Of a stretch of DNA of 64,000 nt, positions 37,176 to 47,645 are shown in pieces. How positions within the stretch are numbered: position 1 is the stretch's first letter; each line of letters starts with the position of its first letter. Under the pieces are notes generated by a model that was given only the letters and a program-made list of their open reading frames with translations, was not told the origin of the DNA and did no database searches. Source of the stretch: Bryobacterales bacterium (GTDB taxonomy: Bacteria; Acidobacteriota; Terriglobia; Bryobacterales; Bryobacteraceae); contig JADZCM010000015.1 of NCBI GenBank assembly GCA_020851555.1, positions 1 through 64,000 on the forward strand, read 5' to 3'. A program made the position numbers and the translations under genes.

Positions 37176-38477
37176 CTACCGGCCTGCCCGCCGGGCCTCG
37201 GCGGTGATGGCATCCCGCTGAAACTCGAAGCGGAGAAGCCAGTCTTCGGGAGCGGCCTCTTCCGGCGCGGAGTCGAAGACCCACTTCCGCGCCGCTTCCA
37301 GCGCAAGGCCGGTGAAGTACCGGCTCGATCCGGGAGACTCGGCCGCGGCGCCGGCCACGTTCCCGGCGGGGTTGACCGTGACTCTGACGGTTACCCTCAC
37401 CGTCCCCTGAATTGTCTCGCTGGCGGACTGGGGCACCTCCGGCAGGACCCGCCTGACCGGCGCCCGGCTGGTGGAAGGCATGGCGGTTTCCAAGCGTTCC
37501 GCGGGCTTTATCTCCCGGCCAGAATCGGGGGATGCAACCGGCGCTCCGTAGGGGCTTGGCCGCTCCACGGGAACCGGCGGCGGCTCCACCGGCGCCGGCG
37601 CGGGCGCTTCGGCGGCGGGCGGGCGGTTCAGCAGCCGGGTCGCCACGAAGGTTGCGCCCACCAGAAGCACCCCCGCCAAGGCCAGCCGCGCGAAACGCAG
37701 TGCCGCTGGACTCCCGCCGCGTTTGCCCACCGGTTCGCCTCGCAGGCAGGCCCGGATGTCGCTCAAAGTCCAACGCCGGGCAGGGTCGCGCTGGAGCGCG
37801 TGGCGCGCAATGGTGAGAAACGGCTGGGGCAGCGAGTCCGGGAGCGCCGGGGCCTCCCGCACGGGCGGACGCTGCGTCAATGCCTCCACCAGCGTGATGG
37901 CGAGCGACCACACGTCGCCGGAGGGCGCAGCCCCGCCGGCGGGCAACTCCGGCGCATCGTAAGCGGACGCTGATTCGGGCCCGCCGGACGCCTCGCCGTG
38001 CGGGCGGACGCCATCCGAGGAGAGCTTCAACTGGTCCCCGGCGGCGAGTATATTTGAGGGTTTCAGACGGGCATGCGAGAAGCCCTTCGCGTGGAGGTGC
38101 TCGAGTGCGTCGATCGCGGGACCCAGCACTTCCAGCGCCTCAGCGGGGGAAAGCGGCCGTTCCGCCAACACCCTCGCCAGGTCCTCCTCCGCATACTCCA
38201 TGACCAGGTAGAGGACTTCCCGGTCTTCCACGCGGCACCTGCCCGTTTGAAACAGGCGGATCAGGTGAGGATGAGAGAGCCACCGCGCCGCCTCCCATCG
38301 CGCCAACAGGCGGCCGGCGTCCACCGCATCCGCCGGCACAAGCTTGATCGCCGCCCGCTGGGAGGCTCCCTCGCCGTACTCTGTCAGGAACACCGCGCTC
38401 GACTCGGACCCACCCAGATACCGCAGCAGACGGAAGCTCCCGTCCACGACCTGGTCCTGCCAACGTTCGCGATTCAT
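37176..38477 (-). CDS. predicted pseudokinase fused to a TonB-like C-terminal domain
   Basis: 433 residues. Residues 1-255 are a eukaryotic-type Ser/Thr kinase fold. The glycine loop is degenerate (YLGGSESSAVF) but Lys45 of the AIK motif is present. The catalytic loop reads H-A-R-L-K-P-S-N (135-142) where active kinases have H-R-D-L-K-P-x-N, so the catalytic Asp is Arg. The DFG motif is replaced by S-D-G (154-156). This predicts little or no phosphotransfer. A basic linker and one transmembrane helix (LALAGVLLVGATFVATRLLN, near 260-280) lead to a Pro-rich spacer and a TonB-C-like domain (ETIQGTVRVTVRVTVNPAGN ... ALEAARKWVF). The kinase fold would be cytoplasmic and the TonB part periplasmic. 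Similar proteins occur in Acidobacteria (recollection, not searched). Confidence 0.8.
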   Translation of the reverse strand: MNRERWQDQVVDGSFRLLRYLGGSESSAVFLTEYGEGASQRAAIKLVPADAVDAGRLLARWEAARWLSHPHLIRLFQTGRCRVEDREVLYLVMEYAEEDLARVLAERPLSPAEALEVLGPAIDALEHLHAKGFSHARLKPSNILAAGDQLKLSSDGVRPHGEASGGPESASAYDAPELPAGGAAPSGDVWSLAITLVEALTQRPPVREAPALPDSLPQPFLTIARHALQRDPARRWTLSDIRACLRGEPVGKRGGSPAALRFARLALAGVLLVGATFVATRLLNRPPAAEAPAPAPVEPPPVPVERPSPYGAPVASPDSGREIKPAERLETAMPSTSRAPVRRVLPEVPQSASETIQGTVRVTVRVTVNPAGNVAGAAAESPGSSRYFTGLALEAARKWVFDSAPEEAAPEDWLLRFEFQRDAITAEARRAGR

Positions 38478-38569
38478 TCCGCTACCTCATGCCCGCCGGC
38501 GCACACGGCGCCTGGCCCGGCTCGCCCCCGTAGGGCGCCACCAATCCATGGTGCCACGGTTCGCTGGCG

Positions 38570-38575
38570 TATAAT
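38570..38575 (+). promoter_or_regulatory. -10 consensus box upstream of a membrane protein gene
   Basis: TATAAT, a perfect -10 sequence, lies 67 bases upstream of the TTG at 38643 in the divergent gap with the pseudokinase gene. No convincing -35 at 17 bases is present. Confidence 0.4.
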
Positions 38576-38642
38576 TTGGGTGGGGTGGATCCCGGCGGAG
38601 CCTGGAGCCAGGCGCGCCGTTCAACCCCGGTAAAGATACCGC

Positions 38643-39962
38643 TTGTTGGAACTGACCACACTTACAGGCTTCCTGAGGCGGGCGCGCCGGCGAGCCGTGG
38701 CCGATCTCCTGATCGGGCAGGCCACAACGGCGCTGGCGGCAGGCCTGGCCGTAACGATCCTGCTGCTGTTGCTGGGAACCCAAATCCTCAACTGGTACTG
38801 GGTCGCGCTGGTGTGCGCGGGGAGCTTCTGCCTGGGCGCCTATCGAACGTTGAGGCGGGTGCCTTCCCCTTATCGCTTCGCGCAGAGCGTGGACAGGCGG
38901 CTGTCGCTCGAAGACTACCTGTCAACGGCGTACTATTTCTCCGGCCCGGAGCCGGACCGGCACGGTTCGGAGGCGCTCCGGGAACTCGTTTGCGGCCAGG
39001 CAGCCCGGATGTGCCGGGAAATCCGGCCGGAAGCGGCCGCGCCGATCCGCTTCCCGCGGTCGGCGTATGCGGCCGCCGCGCTGGCGGCAGCCGCCGCCGC
39101 CCTGTTCTCGGTCCGGTACTTCACAACTCGCAGTCTGGACCTGCGTTCACCGCTGGCGCCCGCGATCGCCGACTTGTTCCGGCCTTCCTGGCTGCCGGGC
39201 GGACCGCGCAAGGAGGTCGCGCGGCGCGAACCGGGACTGCCGCCGCAGGCCGGGCTGGTGATTGACCCGGCGCGCGCGGATGAGGAGGGCGTGCGCGCGC
39301 CGGCCTCGGAGGAATCCAGGCAGGCGGGGCAGCAGGGGGATCAATACTCCCAGGAAGCCGCGAGTCTCCTGGATAAGATGCGGGACGCCTTCCGCGACAT
39401 GCTGGAGGAACTCGGCCTGAGCAAAGAAGCACGGGAGGCCGCCGAATCGACTTCCGGAGAAGGGCAACCCGGCGGTAAGGACGCCAAAGAGAACGGCGAA
39501 AAGGGCGAACCGTCGGAGATGTCGGCGGAGGGCTCCGGAAAAGCCCGCGCGGACCAGGAAGGCGAGGAGGCGGCGGGGGGTGACGAGAGGTCGATGGAAG
39601 CCCGGCAGCGTGACGGCAAGAGCGACAGCCCGGACGGCAAAGAGGACGGGCAGGGAAGCGGAATCGGCACGGCGGACGGCGACAAGGCCATCCGGGACGC
39701 CGAGCAGGAGGCGGCCATGGGCAAGCTCAGCGAGATCCTGGGGCAGCGGCAGGCCAACCTGACCGGCGAGATGATGGTGGAGGTCACCTCCACCAAGCAG
39801 CAGAAGCTGACGACGCCCTACGCCCCGAGTGACGCCGCTCACGCGGAGGGCGGCGGACAGGTGCACCGCGACGAGGTGCCGCTGATGTACCGCGATTACG
39901 TGCAGCAGTACTTCGAGCGGGTGCGTAAGGAAGCCTCCGCCCCGCCGCCCGGAAAGCACTGA
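38643..39962 (+). CDS. hypothetical membrane protein with long acidic/basic linker
   Basis: 439 residues from TTG 38643. Two hydrophobic helices lie within residues about 25-72 (TTALAAGLAVTILLLLLGTQ; WVALVCAGSFCLGAY), and a third near 135-155 (SAYAAAALAAAAAALFSVRY). Residues about 215-345 are low complexity, rich in Glu, Lys, Gly and Ser. The end becomes more ordered (LTTPYAPSDAAHAEGG; YVQQYFERVRKEA). No known domain is visible. It converges with the MFS gene 39986-41302, 23 bases apart. The similarity to Bat-type operon partners is only positional. Confidence 0.65.
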   Translation: MLELTTLTGFLRRARRRAVADLLIGQATTALAAGLAVTILLLLLGTQILNWYWVALVCAGSFCLGAYRTLRRVPSPYRFAQSVDRRLSLEDYLSTAYYFSGPEPDRHGSEALRELVCGQAARMCREIRPEAAAPIRFPRSAYAAAALAAAAAALFSVRYFTTRSLDLRSPLAPAIADLFRPSWLPGGPRKEVARREPGLPPQAGLVIDPARADEEGVRAPASEESRQAGQQGDQYSQEAASLLDKMRDAFRDMLEELGLSKEAREAAESTSGEGQPGGKDAKENGEKGEPSEMSAEGSGKARADQEGEEAAGGDERSMEARQRDGKSDSPDGKEDGQGSGIGTADGDKAIRDAEQEAAMGKLSEILGQRQANLTGEMMVEVTSTKQQKLTTPYAPSDAAHAEGGGQVHRDEVPLMYRDYVQQYFERVRKEASAPPPGKH

Positions 39963-39985
39963 CCTCAACCGGCCGCCGCCGCGAG

Positions 39986-41302
39986 CTACGAAGGCTGGAG
40001 AGGTTCTTCCAGAGGCGCCGTCCCGTCCCCCCGCCAGAGACGCTGGAGCAGCGCGCCCGCAGCGAGCGGGATCAGCATCGCGGCGCCGGTCGCCAGCGCC
40101 ACGGCGCGCACCGCCGCGCCCAGGTCGACGGCCAGCCCCGCCGCGTAGCTGGCCGCGGATGTGCCGAGCATGTGTAGAGCGCTCTCGGCGGAGAAGACGC
40201 GTCCCCGGAAACGGTCCTCGGTCTGCCCTTGCAGCAAGGTCGTGGAGAAGACCCAAACCGTGGCGCCGCCCGCGTGAGCCAGCGCCACCGCCAGACACGC
40301 CAGCGGCAGATTCGGGGTCCCGGCCAGGGCCAGGTAGCCGGCCGCCGCCAGCAGAAAGCCGTACAGGATCCCCTGCCGCATGCGCCCCGGAGAGGGGCCC
40401 GCCAGCAGGCCGCCGATCAAAGGCCCCGCCAGCGAACCGATCCCGCGCGAGCCCATCAGCAGGCTCATGCCGAGCACTCCGGCGGCGGTCGCGTCCAGTC
40501 CCGCCAGGTTGGCCGGAAAGACGCGCACGCCGAGCAGCGGAAGGATCACCCAGTTGGCGCCCATCAGGCCCAGCCCGCACTTGACGAACAGCAGCGCCAG
40601 CATGCGCGCGTCGCCGCGAACATAGCGAACGCCTTCGATGATGGGGGTGAAGTCGGCCAGGTCGCGCGCCCGGAAAGGCGCGGTCTTCTCGACGTGAGGC
40701 TCCTCGACGCGCATCCGGCGGAGCAGCAGAGCGGAAGCGGCGAACGTGAGTGTGTTGACAATGAAGACGGTCTCGCGGCCGAAGATCGCGGCCATCAAGC
40801 CGCCCAGCGCGCTGCCGATGGCGAGGTTGAAGGACCACGTCGCCGAAGAAAGCGAGTTGGCGACGATGCGCTGCTTCGGGCCGGCAATGAGCGGCACCAG
40901 CGCGTTGCGCCCCGGCTCGAAGAGCGCCCACAGGATGGTAAGCAGGACCAGCAGGACGTACAGGAACCAGATCGCGGAGGGGGTCCTCACCAGCAGCATG
41001 CCGGTCACGATGAGAGCACGCGCCCAATCGGCGAAGATCATGATCCGCCTGCGGCTGAGGCGGTCGTTGAGCACGCCCGCCGACGGCGCCACGAAGAACT
41101 GGGGCAGCACCTGAAGAACGTAGGCCAGCGCGATGCTCGCGGCGCTGCCGGTGAACTCCAACAGCAGGCTGTAGATGGCCACCGTATACAGGCCGTCTCC
41201 CAGTTCGCTGACAATCTGGGCGAACCACAGCAGGCGGAAATTGCGGTTCTCCCGCAACAGATCGGAGTAGGCGGAGAAAGTGAGCGGCCCGTTATCCCGC
41301 AT
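39986..41302 (-). CDS. MFS transporter, paralogue of the gene at 19172-20518
   Basis: 438 residues with 12 predicted helices. It begins LLRENRNFRLLWFAQIVSEL, the same DHA3/EntS-type opening as the other MFS protein. The motif A loop is GVLNDRLSRRRIMIFADWAR. The EGVRYVRGDARMLALLFVKC segment starts the second half. Probably an exporter of an unknown compound. Its start overlaps the VWA gene stop by 11 bases, making it the last gene of the MoxR-DUF58-BatA-VWA run. Confidence 0.88.
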   Translation of the reverse strand: MRDNGPLTFSAYSDLLRENRNFRLLWFAQIVSELGDGLYTVAIYSLLLEFTGSAASIALAYVLQVLPQFFVAPSAGVLNDRLSRRRIMIFADWARALIVTGMLLVRTPSAIWFLYVLLVLLTILWALFEPGRNALVPLIAGPKQRIVANSLSSATWSFNLAIGSALGGLMAAIFGRETVFIVNTLTFAASALLLRRMRVEEPHVEKTAPFRARDLADFTPIIEGVRYVRGDARMLALLFVKCGLGLMGANWVILPLLGVRVFPANLAGLDATAAGVLGMSLLMGSRGIGSLAGPLIGGLLAGPSPGRMRQGILYGFLLAAAGYLALAGTPNLPLACLAVALAHAGGATVWVFSTTLLQGQTEDRFRGRVFSAESALHMLGTSAASYAAGLAVDLGAAVRAVALATGAAMLIPLAAGALLQRLWRGDGTAPLEEPLQPS

Positions 41303-43805
41303 CCGCTCCCTTTCCCCGGTCTCCCAGCGCGCTCAGAATCCCCCGCCACTTGCGGAGCAGGACTTCAGCCAGGTTCAGCAGGATCGCGAGGCCGAGCAGG
41401 CCGGGCCAGAGCCGGATGGTGGCCGCAACGCGGCGCCCGCCGGAGCGGAATGCCTCGCGCGGGTCCGGGTTGAAGCGGCCGCCGGTGTGTTCCGCGATCC
41501 GGCGAAGCAGCGCTTCGTCGCTGCCGTAGTCGCGCAGCTCGTGAGTCGCCCGATAAAGACCCAGTTCGGGGAAGATACGAGATTCCGCCAGCGGCCGCAC
41601 GCGGAAGAAGCCGGCGTGGTCCCCAATCGCCACGCGTCCCCGGTAGGTTTTCCCGGCGACCTTCTGCACCGGCACGGCCCGCCGGAAGTTGTCCGGGCCG
41701 AGCGCAAACAGTTCAGGCAGGTTGCCGGGGGCCTCCACCTGGCGGCCCAGGCGGTACTCGACGACCAGTTCCCGGTTGGCGCGATCGAACCAGACGGCCG
41801 CCTCGCTGGGCTGGGATTGCGGGAGGAGGTTCCGGGCCACGTTGGCCCAGAAGCGGTCGAAGCCGCTCCAGGCGACCCATCCTTCGGCCCAGCGGCTCTT
41901 GGCATCGGAGGCGAAGACGATGGAGCGGCCGAGGCCGTACTGCCAGCGCGCCAGCAGGGGATCTTCCTCGCCGGCCCGCAGGATCGTCTCGGCGGTCGGC
42001 TTGGCGATGAACCGGACATAGCCCTTGAGCGGAGGCGCCTTCTCCAGGTCCACGCCTTCCAACAGTTCCACTGGACGCAGGATTACCGGGACCAGGCTCT
42101 TCTCCACCGTGGTCCATCCGGTGTGCTGCACTACGTCGCGGAGCACGACCTGCGCCAGTCCTTCCGGATCGGGAACCATGTAAGACCGCCCGTTGGCCAG
42201 CGCTGCCAGCTTCTCGAGATATGGCTGGTTGATGTCCCTTCCCAGCCCCACCGTGGAGATGGTGATGCGCTCGGCGGCGGCCTGCTCGGCGAGCTTCATC
42301 GAGTCTCCGGCCTCGGAGATCCCGTCGGTCAGCAGGAGGATGTGCTTGTAGGTGGCGTTGACCGGCTGGAGCTTCGAGTAGGCCTCCGCCAGCGCGGGCC
42401 AGATCTGCGTCCCCCCGTCGCTCTCGATGCCGGCCACCAGCTTCTTCAATGCGGTCCCGTCTTCCACCCGGCGGATGTCGGCGGCCCACTGAAACGAATT
42501 GTCGAAGGTCAGCACCCCCAACATGTCCGTGGGCCGCATGTTCTCGATGACGCCGGTCGCCGAGGCGCGGGCCATCTCGATCTTGCGGCCGCTCATCGAG
42601 GCCGATTTATCCAGGACCAGCACCACGCATCGGTCCTCGGGCGAACGGGGCGGCGCGAGCTTGGCCGGCAGAGCGCGCTCCAGCGGGTCCTCCTCGGTTG
42701 TCTTCCGGTCCCAGTAGACGTTGCGCTCGCCGCCGATGACCAGGAGCCCTCCGCCCTGCTTCACATACTCCTCCAGCGCAAGCTGGCGGCCGGCAGGGAG
42801 CGCTTGCAGGTCCCAATTGTCGAAGACCACAAGCTGGAAGCCTTCGAACTGCGCCGGCAGAGGGCCGCGGCTGACATCGATGTCGAAGGCGGCGGCGCGC
42901 AGCGTGCCCAGCAGATGTTTCTCCCAGCCGGGCGGATCTCCCGAAACGTACAGCAGCCTTGGACGCCTCAGCGTCAGGGCCTGATTGAAGCGCGTCTCGT
43001 TCAGGCCCTCCGCGCGGATCACCCCTTCCAGGGCGATGGCGCCCGGTTCGCTGATGCTGGCGTGGATTCTCAACCGGTTCTCACCCTCGTCCAGGCGCAG
43101 GGGGTGGGCGCCGACGCGCTTCCCGTCGGCCTCCAGTTCGATTACGCCATCCGCCTTGCGCGGCGACCGCGCCACCAGGTCGATGGCGAACCTCTCGCCG
43201 GCGAACACCGAGCCGGGCAACGTCACCGTCTCAACGTCGAGGCCGGGCTTGGGTCTGCCTTTAAGGGGAAACGTGTCCACGGGCACGTGCAACTGTTCCA
43301 GGAGGGCCGCGGCCCGGATCACGCTCCCGCGGTTTTCTTTGCCGTCGGAGATCAGGGCGATGCGCGGCACGGACTCGGACGGCAGAGTGGTCAGCGCCTC
43401 GCGCAGCGCCGCCTCCAGGTCCGTCGCCTCCCCTGCTTCCCCCGGTGTATGCCGCAATCCGCCGCCCGAGGAGGCCTCGGCCGGGGAAACCTGCCGGGCC
43501 GATCGCGCGAAGGGGATCACCCGCATCCAATGCCGGCCGCGCTGCCTCCGGATGGCGGCCGTCAGCTTCGAGGCCTCTTCCAGATCCTGTTCGGACACGC
43601 TCTGAGAGGTGTCGGCCAGGACCGCGAGGGCCACTCTGGTCCGCATGACGCGTACGCCGGGTTCCGCCAGTGCGAGCACAACGCAAAGGAGCGCGGCGAG
43701 TTTCAGCGCCAGCAGGCTTCTCCGTCCCGTGCGCTGCCGCTGCCAGTAGGCCCACGCCAGCGGCAGCGCCACGAGCAGCAGCACCCAGGCGCGTCCGAAG
43801 GTCAT
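41292..43805 (-). CDS. large membrane protein with von Willebrand factor A domain
   Basis: 837 residues. Two N-terminal membrane helices (AWVLLLVALPLAWAYWQ; LLALKLAALLCVVLALAEPG) precede a VWA-like segment (VALAVLADTSQSVSEQDLEE). A central VWA domain follows, with a MIDAS-type motif CVVLVLDKSASMSGRKIEMA (Asp-x-Ser-x-Ser) near residue 400 and LLLTDGISEAGDSMKLAE as its later acidic element. Between the two lies a beta-rich region and a class I glutamine amidotransferase-like fold (LQLVVFDNWDLQALPAGRQL). A final membrane helix (LWPGLLGLAILLNLAEVLLR) lies close to the end. This is the large partner usual in BatA/MoxR gene clusters. ATGA overlap with the BatA-like gene suggests coupled translation. 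Confidence 0.88.
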   Translation of the reverse strand: MTFGRAWVLLLVALPLAWAYWQRQRTGRRSLLALKLAALLCVVLALAEPGVRVMRTRVALAVLADTSQSVSEQDLEEASKLTAAIRRQRGRHWMRVIPFARSARQVSPAEASSGGGLRHTPGEAGEATDLEAALREALTTLPSESVPRIALISDGKENRGSVIRAAALLEQLHVPVDTFPLKGRPKPGLDVETVTLPGSVFAGERFAIDLVARSPRKADGVIELEADGKRVGAHPLRLDEGENRLRIHASISEPGAIALEGVIRAEGLNETRFNQALTLRRPRLLYVSGDPPGWEKHLLGTLRAAAFDIDVSRGPLPAQFEGFQLVVFDNWDLQALPAGRQLALEEYVKQGGGLLVIGGERNVYWDRKTTEEDPLERALPAKLAPPRSPEDRCVVLVLDKSASMSGRKIEMARASATGVIENMRPTDMLGVLTFDNSFQWAADIRRVEDGTALKKLVAGIESDGGTQIWPALAEAYSKLQPVNATYKHILLLTDGISEAGDSMKLAEQAAAERITISTVGLGRDINQPYLEKLAALANGRSYMVPDPEGLAQVVLRDVVQHTGWTTVEKSLVPVILRPVELLEGVDLEKAPPLKGYVRFIAKPTAETILRAGEEDPLLARWQYGLGRSIVFASDAKSRWAEGWVAWSGFDRFWANVARNLLPQSQPSEAAVWFDRANRELVVEYRLGRQVEAPGNLPELFALGPDNFRRAVPVQKVAGKTYRGRVAIGDHAGFFRVRPLAESRIFPELGLYRATHELRDYGSDEALLRRIAEHTGGRFNPDPREAFRSGGRRVAATIRLWPGLLGLAILLNLAEVLLRKWRGILSALGDRGKGADAG

Positions 43806-45676
43806 GAGGCTCCCTTTTCAGGCTCAGGCGTCAGGCGGCGTCTCGGCCCGAAGCGCATCCACTCGAAACACAAGCCGAGCGCCCCGAGCACTGCCGCAAG
43901 CGGCCAGAGGCTGGGCGCGGACCGGTGAGGCCCCGGGGAGCCGGGAAGCCCGCGGGGCGTTCCGGGCGGAGGCTCCCAGCGGGCGCCGGCCACATCCGGC
44001 AGGTTCACCGAAAGGACCTTGGCGCGGTTTCCGCCGAGGATCTGAACGGAGCCGGTGGTGGCCGCGAAGAAGCGCAGGGAGCCGTCCTCCACCGTGAACG
44101 GCAGCGGGCGGCCGCCCCTCCCCACCACGCGAGCGGCGCCGGGATCCATTGCCGGGTCCATCGTCGCGGTGACCATCCCGGCGCTGGCGCTGGCGAAATC
44201 CCACTGCCGGAACACGTCGGGAGCCAGCCAGGCGATCAGGTTTGCGAACAGAAGCGGCGTTGCCAGCTCGAAGCGGGTGGAGCCCCGGCCGGGATGGAAG
44301 CCCAGGGCGACGGCGCGCCGTGCGCCGGGACGCGCGACAATGACGGGGCCTTCGGCGCAGTCGGCTACGACCAGGTCGCCGGGCGCGGGCTCGAACACCT
44401 GTGTCTCCTCCAGGCGCAGATCCCGCGTGGCCAACCCCGCCCCGAGAGGGTTCTCCGCGTGCCACCGCTCCACGCGCGCCGCCTTGACGGAGGTCCGCAC
44501 CTGGAAGGGAGACGCGCCGGGAGGCGGTTCGATCCACACCGTGTCCGCCTGGGGCAGTCCGGAAGGCCGGAACCGGTCCAGGACGACCACCGCGGCCTTC
44601 TTTCCGGGATCGTAATTCTTCGGACTGGCGAAGACCGCCTGCACGCTGGGGCTGGCTTCAAGGACGTGGCGGAGCAGTTCCGGCTCCTCGGAGTAGACCA
44701 GCACCTGCAACGCGGGCTGCGCGGGCACTTCAATCTCCGCGTGATTGTCGGTTTCGAGGGCGTCGTCCACGCGCAGGCGGGCCTCAATCCAGCCGGCGGT
44801 TCGCGTGCGGTAGCGGAAGGTGGCGCTGCTTTCCTCGCCCGGCGCCAGCAGAAACCGGTGCGCGCCGATCAGCGCTCCGCCGAATTGGACGGTGAGCGGA
44901 GCGTCGCAGCGCGCGCGCCCGTAGTTCCGCGCCGTGACGAAAATCTCCCAGGACGCCGGGTCGCCCTCCGCGCGGCGCAGGCTCAGGCCCCGCAGCCCGC
45001 AATTGACGGGCGGGTCGCTGACGGGAAGCACGCGCAGCCCGCCGGGGACGGACGCCCATGTGCTTTCCTCCTTGGACACGCGGCCGGCGCCGGCGTAGAC
45101 AATCGAGCCGGCGCTGCGTCCTTCCAGGCGCTGCGCCTGCCGCGCCACCTGAAGAGCGTCCTCCAGGCGCAGTGCGGTGGCTCCGGCTTGCGTCTTCCGG
45201 ATAGCCTCGAAGATCGCACCCCGGTCGTTCAGGAATCCCGTCACGGGCGTGGCGAGGGCGTCGGCCCGGATCAGCATAACCCGGTCGGACGAGGGCAGTG
45301 CGCGCACGTACGAGACAGCGGCTGCCTTCGCCTCGTCCAGCAGGGCGCCGGACCGTCCGCGGGCCGCCATCCACGCCGAAGCGTCCAGCACGATCACGTG
45401 GTCGCGCGCGGCGGCTTCCGGGGAGCCCCAGCGCAGGCCCGCCACGGCCGTCAGCAGCAGCAGGACGCTGGCTATCTGCAGCAGCAGGGACCAGGGCTGC
45501 TGAATCCAGCGGCGGCGCTTCCAGTGCGGGATGAGCGCGCTGGCGGTCCAGAACCGGAACGTCGCCACCGTCTGGCGGCGGCGCGAACGGTCCAGCAGGT
45601 ACAGCGCGACAAGAAAAGCGGCGGCCGACGCCGCCAGGGCCAGGAACTCCGCCGGCGACAGGTTGAGGAACGACAT
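43802..45676 (-). CDS. BatA-like protein (N-terminal double-transmembrane + VWA-like)
   Basis: 624 residues. It begins with the BatA family N-terminus MSFLNLSPAEFLALAASAAA and YLLDRSRRR, then a second helix (SLLLQIASVLLLLTAVAGL). A VWA-type domain has VIVLDASAWMAARG with a weak MIDAS. A long beta-rich region follows, and a last helix (SLWPLAAVLGALGLCFEWM) near the C-terminus. ATG 45676 is chosen; a GTG at 45679, overlapping the DUF58 stop, is also possible. In aerotolerance-type (Bat) operons these proteins work with MoxR ATPases and DUF58 proteins in envelope or metal-cofactor maturation. The exact role is not known. Confidence 0.85.
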   Translation of the reverse strand: MSFLNLSPAEFLALAASAAAFLVALYLLDRSRRRQTVATFRFWTASALIPHWKRRRWIQQPWSLLLQIASVLLLLTAVAGLRWGSPEAAARDHVIVLDASAWMAARGRSGALLDEAKAAAVSYVRALPSSDRVMLIRADALATPVTGFLNDRGAIFEAIRKTQAGATALRLEDALQVARQAQRLEGRSAGSIVYAGAGRVSKEESTWASVPGGLRVLPVSDPPVNCGLRGLSLRRAEGDPASWEIFVTARNYGRARCDAPLTVQFGGALIGAHRFLLAPGEESSATFRYRTRTAGWIEARLRVDDALETDNHAEIEVPAQPALQVLVYSEEPELLRHVLEASPSVQAVFASPKNYDPGKKAAVVVLDRFRPSGLPQADTVWIEPPPGASPFQVRTSVKAARVERWHAENPLGAGLATRDLRLEETQVFEPAPGDLVVADCAEGPVIVARPGARRAVALGFHPGRGSTRFELATPLLFANLIAWLAPDVFRQWDFASASAGMVTATMDPAMDPGAARVVGRGGRPLPFTVEDGSLRFFAATTGSVQILGGNRAKVLSVNLPDVAGARWEPPPGTPRGLPGSPGPHRSAPSLWPLAAVLGALGLCFEWMRFGPRRRLTPEPEKGAS

Positions 45677-46560
45677 CACTCCACGGCTCCCACCGCGGCC
45701 AGAGGCCCGAAGATGGCGGTCTCCACGGGCATGGAAGTCGGTATGCCGGCATAGCGGCCGCCCTTGCGCACCATGGCTTCCTGCAAGGTGCGGGCCCAGC
45801 GGTCGAAGGCTGCCGTGTACGCTTCACGGGCCTCCGGACCAAAGTCGATCTCCAGCCGCTCCCCGGTCTCGGCGTGCGCCAGTTCCAGTTCACCGTCCCA
45901 TGGGGGCGTGCGGTCCTCCTCCGCCCACAAATGGATGAGCAGCAGTTCATGGCCGGAATCGGCCAGGTACTGGAGCGGCCGGATGCAGTCGTCTTCGTCC
46001 AGAAAGTCCGAAATCACGATGAGCAGGCCGCGCGGCAGTCCCGCGGAGGAGAACTCGCGCACGACCTTCTGGTAGCTGGTCCGGCCTCCGGGTGTCAATG
46101 CGGTGAGCCGGTTCACGGTCTCGGCCAGGCGCTGCCGTCCGCCGGAGCAGAGGAACGGGTCGCCCAGCCGGTCGGAGAACGGCTGCACGGTGATTGCGTC
46201 GAGCCGGATGAGGCCGATGTAGCAGAGGGCCGCGGCCAGGCGGCGCGCGTAGTCGAACTTGGAGCTTGCGCCGGTGGCCATCGACCGGCTCACATCCAGG
46301 AGCATCCGCACCGGCACGCGCGGCTCCACCTGGAACATCTTGAGGATGAGCTTCTCCAGGCGGAGATACGCCCGCCAGTTTACGGCGCGGGGATCGTCCC
46401 CATGGTGGAAGTGCCGGTGGTCCAGGAACTCCTGGCCGGGCCCCGGAGAACGGGAGCGTTGATGGCCGCCGACCAGGCCGCCGAACGGCTGCTGCCAGTG
46501 CAGCGAAAGCCGTTCGAGCTTCTCCAGAAAATCCCGGTCGATGATCGGTTGGGAACTCAC
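45676..46560 (-). CDS. DUF58 domain protein
   Basis: 294 residues from GTG 46560, one base beyond the MoxR stop; AGG lies within the preceding ATGAG. The DUF58 block is FLDHRHFHHGDDPRAVNWRA (about 45-64), a sequence of the GDDxRxIxW type, followed by VRMLLDVSRSMATG, a degenerate VWA-like motif. No membrane helix is predicted. DUF58 proteins are encoded next to MoxR ATPases and are thought to be their client or adaptor proteins. It continues into the BatA-like gene with a GTGA/ATGA-type overlap. Longer starts toward 46626 lie inside moxR and are Arg-rich. Confidence 0.92.
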   Translation of the reverse strand: MSSQPIIDRDFLEKLERLSLHWQQPFGGLVGGHQRSRSPGPGQEFLDHRHFHHGDDPRAVNWRAYLRLEKLILKMFQVEPRVPVRMLLDVSRSMATGASSKFDYARRLAAALCYIGLIRLDAITVQPFSDRLGDPFLCSGGRQRLAETVNRLTALTPGGRTSYQKVVREFSSAGLPRGLLIVISDFLDEDDCIRPLQYLADSGHELLLIHLWAEEDRTPPWDGELELAHAETGERLEIDFGPEAREAYTAAFDRWARTLQEAMVRKGGRYAGIPTSMPVETAIFGPLAAVGAVE

Positions 46561-46561
46561 C

Positions 46562-47551
<990 letters not shown>

Positions 47552-47645
47552 TCCCTCATTTTATTACAGGAGTAACGACACCGATCCTCCGGGGCCCGGC
47601 ATGCCCGGCCGGGCCCGGACGGCGACGCTGCGCGGCAATCCCGCC

